DNA from: Filimonas lacunae
GTDB taxonomy: Bacteria > Bacteroidota > Bacteroidia > Chitinophagales > Chitinophagaceae
Reading direction: 5' to 3'
NCBI RefSeq assembly: GCF_002355595.1
Contig: NZ_AP017422.1
Coordinates: 1,984,001-2,048,000, forward strand
Length of the DNA: 64,000 nucleotides
In this document: piece after piece, positions 7,579 through 16,901 of the stretch
Layout of the letters: the number at the start of each line of letters is the position of its first letter
Position numbering within the stretch: position 1 is the first letter of the stretch
Made by a program: the position numbers and the translations under genes
Notes under the pieces: model-generated
Told to the model about the DNA's origin: nothing
The model's database searches: none
The model's input: only the letters and a program-made list of their open reading frames with translations

Positions 7579-8256
7579 ATGGATGCACAAGACACAATAA
7601 GAGTAGGTATTGTGGAAGACCAGTTTCTGTTTAGAGAAGGCATTAAAGCCATACTGAATAACTGGGAAGATATTGCTGTAGTGTTTGAAAGCCCTGACGG
7701 GTATTCGTTACCTGATCGTTTAGCTGTTGCGGAAGTTGTTCCTGATGTAATGCTGGTGGATTTGTCGTTACCTCCTAAAGATAAGAAGGAGTATAATGGA
7801 TTGCATGTGACTATTGCTTTACGCGAAATGTACCCGGATATTAAGGTGCTTATTTTATCGGTGCATGATGATGAGAATTTTATTATTGAGCTGGTGAAGA
7901 ACGGCGCACACGGTTACCTGGTAAAAGATTGCGACCCACAGGAGGTATATGAAGCTATTCAGAGTGTGTATTATAAGGGCTCTTATATCAACAGCCGCAC
8001 CCTGGTGGCCATACAAAGTAATATGGCTAAGAAAACCAAGCCCAAGAAGTTAACGGTGAATATATCGGCCCGGGAAGAGGAGGTGTTGCAGCTGGTGTGC
8101 CAGCAGTATACAGCGGAAGAAATTGCGGAGAAGCTGTTTATTAGTGTAAAAACGGTAAACGGGCACCGGAATAACCTTTTGCTGAAAACAGGATCGCGCA
8201 ATGTTACCGGGTTGGTTATTTATGCTATTAAAAACGAGATCGTGCGCCTGATTTAG
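7579..8256 (+). CDS. NarL/LuxR-family response regulator
   Basis: A 225-residue two-domain regulator. The receiver domain (about 7-130) has acidic residues at Glu13/Asp14 and the phospho-acceptor Asp61 in VDLSLPP. The C-terminal LuxR-type HTH (about 155-220) has SAREEEVLQLVCQQYTAEEI and VKTVNGHRNN. It is encoded directly after its likely kinase, and a strong terminator follows. Members of this class bind short inverted repeats, so the palindromes at 5388-5490 and 3247-3280 are candidate targets. Confidence 0.9.
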   Translation: MDAQDTIRVGIVEDQFLFREGIKAILNNWEDIAVVFESPDGYSLPDRLAVAEVVPDVMLVDLSLPPKDKKEYNGLHVTIALREMYPDIKVLILSVHDDENFIIELVKNGAHGYLVKDCDPQEVYEAIQSVYYKGSYINSRTLVAIQSNMAKKTKPKKLTVNISAREEEVLQLVCQQYTAEEIAEKLFISVKTVNGHRNNLLLKTGSRNVTGLVIYAIKNEIVRLI

Positions 8257-8260
8257 TAAA

Positions 8261-8291
8261 AGCCCGGGAAATGACCTTCATTTCCCGGGTG
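8261..8291. terminator. strong hairpin between convergent genes
   Basis: A 12-bp stem pairs 8263-8274 (CCCGGGAAATGA) with 8278-8289 around a 3-nt loop. The T-tract is poor on the plus strand. It ends the signalling operon and lies just before the stop of the convergent gene at 8299. Confidence 0.7.
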
Positions 8292-8298
8292 TGTCTAT

Positions 8299-8919
8299 TT
8301 ACGAGTATACGATATTTTCCAGTTCAAACTTTAGCGGAGCAGCATCGGAGCTTGCGCCGCCGCCAGTCATTACAATACTGGCGCTTTTAATACCTTCCAA
8401 AGATATCTCTGTGCTTACTTTAGATGCCAGGCTGGTGTTAATTAACGAGCCTTCTTCTATTTGTGAGCCTACGCCCACCCATATAGTAGGTTTAAAGTTG
8501 AAGGATGCTTTTACGCCGGGCTCAATGTTAGTGGTGGTAGCCAATAAACGCCCATCTTTATAAATGCTGGCGTTTATAGCGCCTTCTTCCAGTTTGTTGC
8601 TAAGGGTTATATCTTGTGTATAGGATGCATTGTTGCTGGAGCTGATGGCGTGGCCTGAATCGTCCAGCACAAACTGAAACTCACTGCCACTAGCAGCGGC
8701 TAACCGGGGGCTGATGTTGCCATAGCTGTCAGTTGCTGCAATTTGCGAAGCAGCAGGATACACGAAAGGATGTGAAAAGCCCTGGCCGCAATTTTTAATC
8801 ACTTTCCAGGCTACAGAAGGTGCATCTGTATTGGCTGACTGGTTTTGCTGAAAGATAACAATCTGAGAATTGTTCTTGTCGTTTGAGTCGTTAACGAAGG
8901 TTAATTGGATGTTGGACAT
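8299..8919 (-). CDS. hypothetical protein, 206 aa
   Basis: A 206-residue protein without a signal peptide, beginning MSNIQLTFVNDSNDKNNSQI. Other segments are SVAWKVIKNCGQGFSHPF (about 35-52) and a C-terminal beta-rich part with IWVGVGSQIEEG. I recall similar proteins of unknown function in other bacteria but cannot give a family name. It has a Gly/Ala/Ser-rich tail (MTGGGASSDAAP) near the end. It is one of three beta-rich, signal-less proteins flanking the two-component operon, so a shared role is possible but unproven. Confidence 0.55.
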   Translation of the reverse strand: MSNIQLTFVNDSNDKNNSQIVIFQQNQSANTDAPSVAWKVIKNCGQGFSHPFVYPAASQIAATDSYGNISPRLAAASGSEFQFVLDDSGHAISSSNNASYTQDITLSNKLEEGAINASIYKDGRLLATTTNIEPGVKASFNFKPTIWVGVGSQIEEGSLINTSLASKVSTEISLEGIKSASIVMTGGGASSDAAPLKFELENIVYS

Positions 8920-9370
8920 AACTGTTTATGTAAGGAGTAATGAATAAATTATATGCTGGTTGAATTGGTTTTTCGAATGGCTGTTAGGAAAGCAGGGAGA
9001 GTTCCGTTGTCGCAATTGCGATGGAAGTTGTAACATGAAAATGATAAAACAGAAAAGGCGATATAAAGGCCCTTGCTTTTTCTCATGAGTGGTTAAATGG
9101 GTTTAGGCAATTCGTTAGGGGAACTGTTTTGCTTTTTTCGTGGTAAAGATAGAGGGTTTTAGTATATAATCTTTTTTAATGTTTGTAATGCAACAAGGGC
9201 AGTCTGTATCAAGCTGATATCTTTCATATGTTAAGTCGTTAGGATTTAAATTACATATTAGTGGGTAAAGTAAATGTGAAAGGAATATTTATTTTTTGTT
9301 CAATAGGATGAAGGGCGATTATTTATTGAGCATCAGTGAATTGTGTAATAGCGCTGGTATATACATGCAA
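8920..9370. other. intergenic region, no gene seen
   Basis: About 450 bp of AT-rich sequence with no convincing reading frame. It contains a 12-bp perfect palindrome, TCGCAATTGCGA (9010-9021), which could be a regulator site or chance. It presumably holds the promoter of the leftward gene starting at 8919. Confidence 0.4.
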
Positions 9371-9405
9371 ACGGGCCTGATGTAGTATCAGACCCGTTTT
9401 TTATT
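9371..9405. terminator. terminator-like hairpin downstream of the RND gene
   Basis: ACGGGCCTGAT (9371-9381) pairs with ATCAGACCCGT (9387-9397) with one mismatch. The T-run is long on the plus strand and only three T on the minus strand. It lies just beyond the stop of the leftward efflux operon and probably ends it. Confidence 0.6.
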
Positions 9406-9426
9406 GCGAACCAGTAAAGAGAAAAA

Positions 9427-12400
9427 CTATTTCTTTTGCCTGTTTTGTTTGGCTGCTTTACGCAGGTGTGCCCAGTAATATAATGGTGGCACAATTACCG
9501 GTGTAAACAACAGGGTAGAGGTTAAGCCGCCGATAATTACAGTGGCTAACGGGCGTTGCACATCGGAACCTATGCCGGAGCTGATGGCAGCCGGGATAAG
9601 GCCGATAATGGCCACAATCAGCATCATTAAGATAGCACGGAACTGATCGGCTGCTACTTTGTGTACGGCTGCCCTTGGATCGGCAGGGTTCTGGTAAAAC
9701 TCCCGGTTCAGACCGGATACCAGCATTACGCCTGCCATTACGGATATACCAAAGATGGATACGAAGCCTACGCCTGCACTTACGTTAAAGTGGTAACCTC
9801 TTATAAACAGGGCAATAATACCGCCTGCCAGTGCAAACAGGATACAGCTCATGGTTACAAAGGTGTCGTTCATGCTTTTAAACAGCATAAACAGGAACAC
9901 GAATACGATAACAATAGTAAGTGGGATGGTAAACAGCAGTTGTTTGCCGGCGCGTTCCAGGTTTTCGTATTGTCCACCGTAGATGATAGAGTAGCCTTTG
10001 GGCACTTTAATGGCTTTACCTATTTTGTCCTGTAGCTCAGCAACAAAAGAGCCCTGGTCGCGACCGCGTACATTGGTACGTACGGTAATCATTCGTTTGC
10101 CATCAATGCGGTAAATGTTGGTTTGACCATCTACAAACGACACATCGGCCAGTTGCTCCATAGGTATCAATGCGCCTGTGGCGGATGGTACCTGCATGGC
10201 TTTAATGGCTTCGATATTGTTGCGGTTGTCGGGCAGGTAACGTACTACTATATCGTAGCGTTTGGTGCCGTCGTACAAGGTGCCTACGGCTTTACCCCCG
10301 ATGGCGGTTTCTATCATGGCTTGTATATCGCTTACATTAATGCCAAAACGGGCTGCGTTTTCGCGGTTAATGTTGATGGCGAGTTGTGCCTGGCGGCCTT
10401 CCTGCTCAATGTTTACAGAAGAGGCGCCCTGGGTGCCTTTTACAATAGCGGCTATGCTGTCGGCTTTTACGCGCATCATTTCCAGGTCTTCCCCTACAAC
10501 AGAGATAGCGAGGTCGGCGGCACTACCGGTTACAATTTCCATTACCTGGTCAATGATAGGCTGGCCGCTGTTGAAAGAAGCGCCAGGGATGTTGCGTTCC
10601 AGGTCGGACTGTATGCGGCGCACCAGTTCTTTTTTGGTAATGGTATCGCTCCATAGTTTGTATTCTTTCAGGCCTACCAGTATTTCGGTACGGTTGGCCG
10701 GGAATGGATCGGTGCCATCGTCGTTGCGTCCGCTTTGTGTAATTACGTAGCGGATGGGCGGGTATTTGGCGATGATCTCGCGAATTTTAGGTGCTATTTT
10801 GGCGTTTTCCTGTATGGTTACACCAGAGGGCAGGAAGGCGCGCATGAAAATAGAGCCTTCGTCTAATTCTGGTAAGAACTCGGTTCCCAGTTTTCCGCCA
10901 AAGCCTATTAATATTATTACTATAATACCGCCTATAAGGGCTGTTTGCTTGTAGTATTTGAGGAAGAAGTGTAATGATTTTTCGTACGGCTTCTCCATCA
11001 TATCCATTACCGGGTTCTTATGCTCTTTCATAGGCTTATCGGATGATAAGGCTTTTTTATAAGCGAAAGAAATTAACACCGGTATCAGGGTTAAGGCGCA
11101 TATCATAGCGCCAATTACGGCAAAGCCTAATGTCAGCGCCATAGGGGAGAACAGCTTGCCTTCTACACGGGTCATCATTAAAATAGGCGTATAGGCTAAT
11201 ATGATGATGGTTACGGAGAAGAAAATCTCGCGGCCTACTTCCTGTGCGGCCAGCAGGGTTATGCCGCCAATGCCGCTTTTCTTTTCTTCGGCAGTGGCAT
11301 TACGGTAGCGCCTTATCAGGTGTTCGGCCATAATACAGGCGCCGTCTACAATAATACCAAAGTCGATAGCGCCTAACGAAAGCAGGTTGGCGGGGATGCC
11401 GGACATGCGCATTAATATAAATGCGAACAGCAGTGCAAAGGGAATGGTAGCGGTTACTACCAGTGCAGAGCGCACGCTGCCCAGGAAGAATATTAATACA
11501 ATAATTACGATGCTTACACCGGTAAACAGGGTGTGGGCAACGGTTTCGAGGGAGTGATCAATTAAAAAGCTTCTATCGTACAGCACGCGCAGTTTCACAC
11601 CTTCGGGTAGTTCGGTAGCGGTAAGATCGGCTATTTTTTCTTTTAACAATTTTAAGGCATCGCTGGGGTTTTCGCCACGGCGTAACAGGATGATGCCTTC
11701 GGGCGAACCTACTTTGTCAATGCCTTCGCCCGGTATGGCATAGCCTAACACACCGGATGGTGGTGGCGGCAATATTTCTACCGACGCAACATCTTTTACA
11801 TACACGGGCACACCGTTTACAGCGGTAAGCACTATGTTTTGAATATCCTTTTCCGATTTCACAGCACCCAGGCCGCGCACGGCAAAACCCTGGCCACCTC
11901 TTTCTATTACGTTACCGCCGGTGTTGAGGTTGTTTTTTTGAACAGCGTCTACCACGTTTTGCAGGGTAAGGCTGTATTTACGCAGTTTGGCGGGTGAAGT
12001 CAATATGTGATACTGCTTCATGGGGCCGCCAAAGTTGGTAACGTCTGCAATGCCGGGAACCTGCAATATGGCCGGGCGTATCACCCAGTCCTGCAGGTCC
12101 CTTAATTGCATCGGGGTAAATGTGGCAGGGGCTTCTACCACGTATCTGTAAATTTCACCAACGGCAGTGGTTAAGGGAGCCAGTTCGGGTGTAACGCCAT
12201 CGGGCAGTTGCAATGAACTCAGGCGCTCTATTACCTGTTGCCGTGCAAAGTAGTCGTCGGTTCCATCTTTAAAAGTAAGCTGCACTACGCTCAGGCCAAA
12301 TATGGTACGGCTTCTTCTGTCCTGCACACCGGGCACGTTATTCAATGCCCTTTCAATAGGTATGGTTACCTGCTGCTCTACTTCTTCAGCGGCGCGCCCG

Positions 12401-12561
12401 TCGTAGGGCGCCACTACTATTACGTTGGTATCTGCGATATCGGGATAGGCTTCTATTTTCAGCTGTGTAAAGCAGAAATAGCCTATAGCTGATATTACCA
12501 CGGCGGCTATGATAACAGCCCAGCGGTTGCGCAGCGAGAATATAAGTATGTTACGGATCAT
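9427..12561 (-). CDS. heavy-metal RND efflux pump, CzcA/CusA family
   Basis: A 1044-residue inner-membrane proton/metal antiporter of the heavy-metal efflux branch of RND. Twelve membrane helices and two large periplasmic loops fit the family length. The fourth-helix charge relay is present as Asp400, Asp406 and Glu413 (IDFGIIVDGA and MAEH), matching the CzcA pattern. The N-terminus (SLRNRWAVIIAAVVIS) and the metal-pump segment AYPDIADTNV near residue 38 are also typical. It works with the adaptor and outer-membrane channel encoded upstream. The exact metal (Cu/Ag versus Co/Zn/Cd/Ni) cannot be read with confidence. It is the last gene of the operon, with a 2-bp gap from the DUF190 gene. Confidence 0.93.
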   Translation of the reverse strand: MIRNILIFSLRNRWAVIIAAVVISAIGYFCFTQLKIEAYPDIADTNVIVVAPYDGRAAEEVEQQVTIPIERALNNVPGVQDRRSRTIFGLSVVQLTFKDGTDDYFARQQVIERLSSLQLPDGVTPELAPLTTAVGEIYRYVVEAPATFTPMQLRDLQDWVIRPAILQVPGIADVTNFGGPMKQYHILTSPAKLRKYSLTLQNVVDAVQKNNLNTGGNVIERGGQGFAVRGLGAVKSEKDIQNIVLTAVNGVPVYVKDVASVEILPPPPSGVLGYAIPGEGIDKVGSPEGIILLRRGENPSDALKLLKEKIADLTATELPEGVKLRVLYDRSFLIDHSLETVAHTLFTGVSIVIIVLIFFLGSVRSALVVTATIPFALLFAFILMRMSGIPANLLSLGAIDFGIIVDGACIMAEHLIRRYRNATAEEKKSGIGGITLLAAQEVGREIFFSVTIIILAYTPILMMTRVEGKLFSPMALTLGFAVIGAMICALTLIPVLISFAYKKALSSDKPMKEHKNPVMDMMEKPYEKSLHFFLKYYKQTALIGGIIVIILIGFGGKLGTEFLPELDEGSIFMRAFLPSGVTIQENAKIAPKIREIIAKYPPIRYVITQSGRNDDGTDPFPANRTEILVGLKEYKLWSDTITKKELVRRIQSDLERNIPGASFNSGQPIIDQVMEIVTGSAADLAISVVGEDLEMMRVKADSIAAIVKGTQGASSVNIEQEGRQAQLAININRENAARFGINVSDIQAMIETAIGGKAVGTLYDGTKRYDIVVRYLPDNRNNIEAIKAMQVPSATGALIPMEQLADVSFVDGQTNIYRIDGKRMITVRTNVRGRDQGSFVAELQDKIGKAIKVPKGYSIIYGGQYENLERAGKQLLFTIPLTIVIVFVFLFMLFKSMNDTFVTMSCILFALAGGIIALFIRGYHFNVSAGVGFVSIFGISVMAGVMLVSGLNREFYQNPADPRAAVHKVAADQFRAILMMLIVAIIGLIPAAISSGIGSDVQRPLATVIIGGLTSTLLFTPVIVPPLYYWAHLRKAAKQNRQKK

Positions 12562-12563
12562 GC

Positions 12564-12863
12564 TTAGAATAGATCTACTGGATGAGTAATAATTAAGCCG
12601 CCTTTGTATTCGTGTCTTAAACGCGTTAATACATCTTTTACTTTGTCGGCTTCATCAACAAATGTGATTACCACGGGCGGTTCATCAAACGAGAACAGCT
12701 CGTTGGGGCGTTTCATTTGCTGGTGATGGCCAAAGCCCATAATGCCGGTGAGGGCAGTGGCTCCGTTCACATGATTAATTAGTAAAAACTGCATTACAAA
12801 CTCGTACAACGGCTGTGAGCCATGGAAATCGCTTTTGTCGATATATATCTGTGCCTGTAACAT
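12564..12863 (-). CDS. DUF190 family, PII-like protein
   Basis: A 99-residue small soluble protein of the DUF190 family, which has a PII-like ferredoxin fold. The family pattern is visible: an opening strand (AQIYIDKSD), HGSQPLYEFVMQFLL, the conserved GATALTGIMGFG loop (about 35-46), PPVVITFVDEADKV and a final strand pair. It lies between the adaptor and RND pump genes with gaps of 12 and 2 bp, so it is made with the pump. A trimeric regulatory or metal-sensing role on the efflux complex is plausible, because PII-like proteins gate membrane transporters; this is inference. Confidence 0.8.
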   Translation of the reverse strand: MLQAQIYIDKSDFHGSQPLYEFVMQFLLINHVNGATALTGIMGFGHHQQMKRPNELFSFDEPPVVITFVDEADKVKDVLTRLRHEYKGGLIITHPVDLF

Positions 12864-12875
12864 GGTTAGTGTGGT

Positions 12876-13931
12876 TTAATAGCCAAATGAAATGCCTTTT
12901 AACTGCATGGTGCCATCGGTTACTACTTCATCGCCCGCCTGCACACCGCCGTAGATGATTACCCGGTCGTTGATTTGTGTGCCGGATAATACTTCTTTAC
13001 GGGTGAAGGTGGTAGCGTTTGTTTTTACAAACACATAGTTTTTACCCTGCACGGTAATTAGTGCGCTTTTAGGTACTGACAGGTTGTTGCCTTCACTTAC
13101 ACCAAAGGATACAGAAGCAAACATGCCTGCACGCAGCTGGTTGTTGAGGTTAGGTAAACCTATACGCAGTTTTACCATGCGGGTGATATTGTCTACCACT
13201 TCGCCTACACTTTCAATTGTGCCGGTAAAAGTTTGATTGGGGTAGGAGGTAAAGTGCAGCTGACAGGTGCTGCTGGTTTTAATATTGTTTACCTGGCTTT
13301 CGGGAATGTCGCATATCACCCATACCTTATCGGCACTGGCGTGTATTAGCGATTCGGGATTAAAGCCTGCCAGTTTTAAACGGGTTTCGTGTTCTATCAC
13401 CGCTGTTTTTTCGTTAGCCAGATCGTTTTGTGCAATGGCTATATCTGTTTGCGCACCTATTAAATCGGTTTTGGCATCTGATACATCTTTACCGGTTCCT
13501 GCACCATGATTGGCCAGATCGGTAAAGCGGTCTACTTCAATCTGCTTTTGTGTAGCGATGGATTTTTTCTGTTGTATGATGCTGCCTTTTTCGCGAATGC
13601 TGATAATGTGCTGTAACAGGGAAGTATAGTTGGCTGTTAATTCGGGATTTTCGAACAGTACTAAATTTTGCGATGGGTTTTCGCTGGAGTGCACTACGGT
13701 GGCGGCCACGCGGGCAGGCGCATTCAGTTGGGCGCTCATGCTGGTAGAGCCTATTTTTTCGGTGCCGAAAAAATGCAGGGTGGTGCTGTCGGGCGGAAAC
13801 TGTACGGTGCGCCCGCTGTCTGTTACCTGTACTTTAGCAGCAGCCGGTTGTTTGGCCGTTTCGTGTGAGCCGCAGGAGAACAGTGTTGCAGAAGCGCCGG
13901 TTAGTAATACATATGTAACTATTCTTTTCAT
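12876..13931 (-). CDS. RND periplasmic adaptor lipoprotein (CzcB/CusB type)
   Basis: A 351-residue membrane-fusion protein with a lipoprotein signal (MKRIVTYVLLTGASATLF, then SCGSH, lipid Cys20). It has the adaptor layout: a short N-terminal beta part, a coiled hairpin with GKDVSDAKTDLIGAQTDIAI, a barrel domain with SASVSFG-like strands (AGMFASVSF) and a membrane-proximal tail. It links the inner-membrane pump to the TolC-type channel. It starts 10 bp after the channel gene and precedes the DUF190 gene, all in one operon. Confidence 0.9.
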   Translation of the reverse strand: MKRIVTYVLLTGASATLFSCGSHETAKQPAAAKVQVTDSGRTVQFPPDSTTLHFFGTEKIGSTSMSAQLNAPARVAATVVHSSENPSQNLVLFENPELTANYTSLLQHIISIREKGSIIQQKKSIATQKQIEVDRFTDLANHGAGTGKDVSDAKTDLIGAQTDIAIAQNDLANEKTAVIEHETRLKLAGFNPESLIHASADKVWVICDIPESQVNNIKTSSTCQLHFTSYPNQTFTGTIESVGEVVDNITRMVKLRIGLPNLNNQLRAGMFASVSFGVSEGNNLSVPKSALITVQGKNYVFVKTNATTFTRKEVLSGTQINDRVIIYGGVQAGDEVVTDGTMQLKGISFGY

Positions 13932-13941
13932 GAAAGGCTTT

Positions 13942-15189
13942 TTATAATTGAGTAATCAATCCGGTTGCGTGTAATAATTGCAGGTAATTCTGGCGGTATT
14001 CGTATACAGCATCGTAATACATTTTCTGCGTATCGAACCAGGTGCGTTGTGCATCGAGGAAATCGATAATGGTGGTGCCACCTCTTGTATAAGCATATTT
14101 AACAGAGGTTAATACCTGTGTGGCTTTTTGTAAAATGTTTTCGTAGTGCTGCACGTTTTCTTTGCTTACCTGCCAGGATGCGTATACGGTTTGCACTTCG
14201 GTGCTTACCTGTTGCTGCAGGGCGGTGAAGCTTTGCTGCGATTGTTGCAGGGTGATTTTAGATTTTTTAATCTCACCCTGGTTTCTGCTAAAGAAAGGCA
14301 GGTCTATAGTGCCGTAAAAACCTACGTATTGCACGGTGTTTTGCGGGTTATAAATAACACCCATTTCCGGAACGGGTTTGGATAAGGCATGTTGCAGTTT
14401 GATGTTGCTTTGTGCAGCATCAATGCTTAATTGGGCGCTTTGTAAATCGGGGCGCTGGTGAAAGGATAAGTGTATTAAACTATCTACCTGCTGGTTGATG
14501 GCAAAATAGGCCAGTGCATCGGTGGTGTCAATGCCTGCGTTGGCATCGCCTGTGGCCAGTTTCAGGTTTTGCAGTTCGTTTTTAAAATTCTGCTGCGATG
14601 TTTTCAGTTGCAACTGGTATTGCTCGCTTAACAACTGTGTACGCGTTAACTCGTTGCTGCTGATGACCTGGTTTTTCAGGCGCAGTTCCTGTGTTTGCAC
14701 CAGGCTGTCGATATTGCTTTTTGCTTCCTGCAGCAGTTGCAGGTTTTTGCTGTGGTACCATACATCTAACCATTTGTTACCGGCATCCAGCAATACATCC
14801 CTTTCGGTGTTGGCGTAGTCTTTCCCGGCAATAGCGGCGTTTTTAGTGGCCACTTCCTGCCGGTATTTGCGCTGGCCCGACATATTGAATTGCTTGGTTA
14901 CCTGCCACCATACCTGCCTGTTTTCCGGTTCGTAAAACTTAGTGTTGGGGGCGAAGTGTTTGGAGCTGGCGTTTTGCAATGTCTGGTTATTTAAGGTGGG
15001 ATTGGGCCTTAAACCAGCGGTAATTACATCCGACTGTGCAATGGAGGTGTCCAGTGCCGCAGGCTTCAGAAAAGGGTTATTGCTTCTTGCCGCGTGTAGC
15101 GCCTGTTGCAGGGTGAGGTTATTTTGCGCCTGCAAAGCAGGGAGCATACCCAAACCACACACAAGGGTTACCAGGAGTTTTTTCTGCAT
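13942..15189 (-). CDS. TolC-family outer membrane channel (CzcC type)
   Basis: A 415-residue outer-membrane factor with a cleavable signal peptide (MQKKLLVTLVCGLGMLPALQ, then AQ). It has the two homologous helical halves typical of TolC proteins, with long Gln- and Ala-rich coiled segments (LQLKTSQQNFKNEL) and TIDLPFFSRNQGEI, a motif common in CzcC-like members before the second coiled region. It forms the exit duct for the efflux pump. It is first in the structural operon; the sensor kinase gene lies 353 bp further upstream on the same strand. Confidence 0.9.
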   Translation of the reverse strand: MQKKLLVTLVCGLGMLPALQAQNNLTLQQALHAARSNNPFLKPAALDTSIAQSDVITAGLRPNPTLNNQTLQNASSKHFAPNTKFYEPENRQVWWQVTKQFNMSGQRKYRQEVATKNAAIAGKDYANTERDVLLDAGNKWLDVWYHSKNLQLLQEAKSNIDSLVQTQELRLKNQVISSNELTRTQLLSEQYQLQLKTSQQNFKNELQNLKLATGDANAGIDTTDALAYFAINQQVDSLIHLSFHQRPDLQSAQLSIDAAQSNIKLQHALSKPVPEMGVIYNPQNTVQYVGFYGTIDLPFFSRNQGEIKKSKITLQQSQQSFTALQQQVSTEVQTVYASWQVSKENVQHYENILQKATQVLTSVKYAYTRGGTTIIDFLDAQRTWFDTQKMYYDAVYEYRQNYLQLLHATGLITQL

Positions 15190-15542
15190 ACTGTTATTTC
15201 AAAAACTGCTTTAATGATGTTACGTTAACCATTGAAACCTTAACTGGTTCATTTACAGCGCTTAAATGCGCATTAAAAATGTATGGACAGGCTAATCATG
15301 CGGGTATAACTGCAAAAACTAACAAATGCCGGGGTACACGCCTGTTTTATGTCCAATGCGGGCGATACGGAAGTTGGGATTTAGTTATTGAATTACCACC
15401 AGCAAATGTAAGCGGGCGGGTTGCGGAAGGCTGTTAGAGGATTTATAGAATGTTATTAGAAAATTATTAGAGCAGCTGTTTTTTGCCCGTAAGCAGGGCG
15501 CTTACGGGGGCGAATGCACATTTTTATGTGATCAATGCTTTT
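15190..15542. other. intergenic region between efflux operon and its two-component genes
   Basis: 353 bp with no gene. A 9-bp stem (15486-15494 with 15500-15508, CCCGTAAGC) lies near the kinase stop but has no T-tract on the minus strand, so it may be a weak terminator or mRNA-end structure. The promoter of the channel gene and any binding site for the OmpR-type regulator should lie here, but I see no clear repeat. Confidence 0.4.
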
Positions 15543-16901
15543 TTACAGGTGGGGTAGCTGCACGGCAAACACGGTACCTTTTTGTAGTTGCGATTGCACC
15601 GCAATGTGTCCGTTGTGCAGTTTAATAATGCGTTCGGTAAGCGACAGGCCAATGCCGTTGCCCTGTGCATGGGTTTTATTGCTGCCCCGGTAAAAGGCTT
15701 TGAATATGTGCGGCAGCTCGTTAAGGTCAATACCTATGCCGGTATCGGAAAAATGGGCCGTAATGTTTTTGCCGGTGGAGTGTATGGTTACTTTACACTG
15801 GTGGTTGCTACTGAATTTGCAGCCGTTTTCCATCAGGTTGGCAAAGGCCACTTTTAGCAGGTATTCGTTACCGTTAAGGGTAATGAGCTCATCGTTTTCT
15901 ATCTCTTCTTTAAATTCTATACTCACCTGGTAATTGCTGTTGGCTTTAATTACCTGCATGCGCGCATCCAGCAACAGCTCATCTACCCGCAGGGGTTTAA
16001 AGGTAATTTCGGCCTGGTCGTAGCTGGCTTTGGCAAAGTCGAGTAAATCGTTGCTTAACCTTGCCAGTTTGCGTGCATCGGCCAGTGCCAGTGCAATAGT
16101 GGCTTTATAATCTTCGGCTGTGCGGGGTTTAATGGTAGATAGTTCCAGCTCGGTTATAATAGTGGCTAAGGGGGTGCGCAGTTCGTGTGATATATTAGAT
16201 ACAAATTGTTTCTGGGCTTCGAACGAGTTTTCCAGGCGGTTAAGCATGTGGTTGAAAGTGATGGCCAGCTCGGCAATTTCATCTTTACCATTGCCTTCCG
16301 GCACGCGCAGATGCAGGTTGGTGGCGGTAATGTCTTCTACTTTTTCAATCATATCTGATACCGGGCTTAATGCTTTTTTGGAAAAGAACCTGCCAGCTAC
16401 CAGTGTAAGGATAATAGAAGCTATAAAGCCCACTATCAGTGTGTTTTGCAGGTTTTGCAGTTTGCGCAGGCCCCATTCGTCGGCTGCGGCGGCGGTAATA
16501 ATATATGTTTTGCCTTTGTGGTGGTATAAGAAGCCTACGGCCTGCTCGCGGTTGATATGAAAACGTATTTCGCCCTTGTGCAGGATGTTGTTCATCATTT
16601 GCGGGGTTTCCTTTACCTTATCAATATCCGGCCCATCGTGATAAATAAGGTTGAAAGCAGTATCGAAAACGGCTACTTCTTCTTCGTTAAGGGCGTTGCG
16701 GTAAATTAACTGCAACACGCTGGGATGCACACCGGCATCCAGCAACAGGTTGGCCTGGGTAATAGCGCGTTGCTGCAGGCGTTTGTAAAACTTTTCTTCC
16801 CGGTTTTCGGAATAGGAGAAGTTGATAATTAATGCAAAGGCCAGCAGTATGGCCGCAAACAAAAATGTAAACAGCAGGGTAAGCCTTAGCCTTATTTTCA
16901 T
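15543..16901 (-). CDS. sensor histidine kinase of the metal efflux locus
   Basis: A 452-residue membrane kinase. Helix 1 (about 7-29) and helix 2 (about 154-172) flank a roughly 125-residue periplasmic sensor. HAMP follows, then HisKA with phospho-His239 in NISHELRTP, then HATPase_c with an N-box (NLMENGCKFS) and G-boxes (FSDTGIGI and GNGIGLSL). The architecture matches heavy-metal sensor kinases such as CusS/CzcS. The gene overlaps the regulator gene by one base and both read toward the efflux operon, which supports metal-responsive control of the pump. Confidence 0.9.
   Translation of the reverse strand: MKIRLRLTLLFTFLFAAILLAFALIINFSYSENREEKFYKRLQQRAITQANLLLDAGVHPSVLQLIYRNALNEEEVAVFDTAFNLIYHDGPDIDKVKETPQMMNNILHKGEIRFHINREQAVGFLYHHKGKTYIITAAAADEWGLRKLQNLQNTLIVGFIASIILTLVAGRFFSKKALSPVSDMIEKVEDITATNLHLRVPEGNGKDEIAELAITFNHMLNRLENSFEAQKQFVSNISHELRTPLATIITELELSTIKPRTAEDYKATIALALADARKLARLSNDLLDFAKASYDQAEITFKPLRVDELLLDARMQVIKANSNYQVSIEFKEEIENDELITLNGNEYLLKVAFANLMENGCKFSSNHQCKVTIHSTGKNITAHFSDTGIGIDLNELPHIFKAFYRGSNKTHAQGNGIGLSLTERIIKLHNGHIAVQSQLQKGTVFAVQLPHL

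Noticed and set aside
9661-12492. Several plus-strand frames of 66-177 codons
   Set aside because: They are shadows of the CzcA gene, which has clear family motifs on the minus strand.
15296-15315. CGGGTATAACTGC as another copy of the AACAGGTATAAATACCTGTT site
   Set aside because: Only a partial match without the second arm.
15486-15508. Hairpin near the kinase stop as a terminator
   Set aside because: No T-tract on the minus strand; kept only as a note in the intergenic entry.
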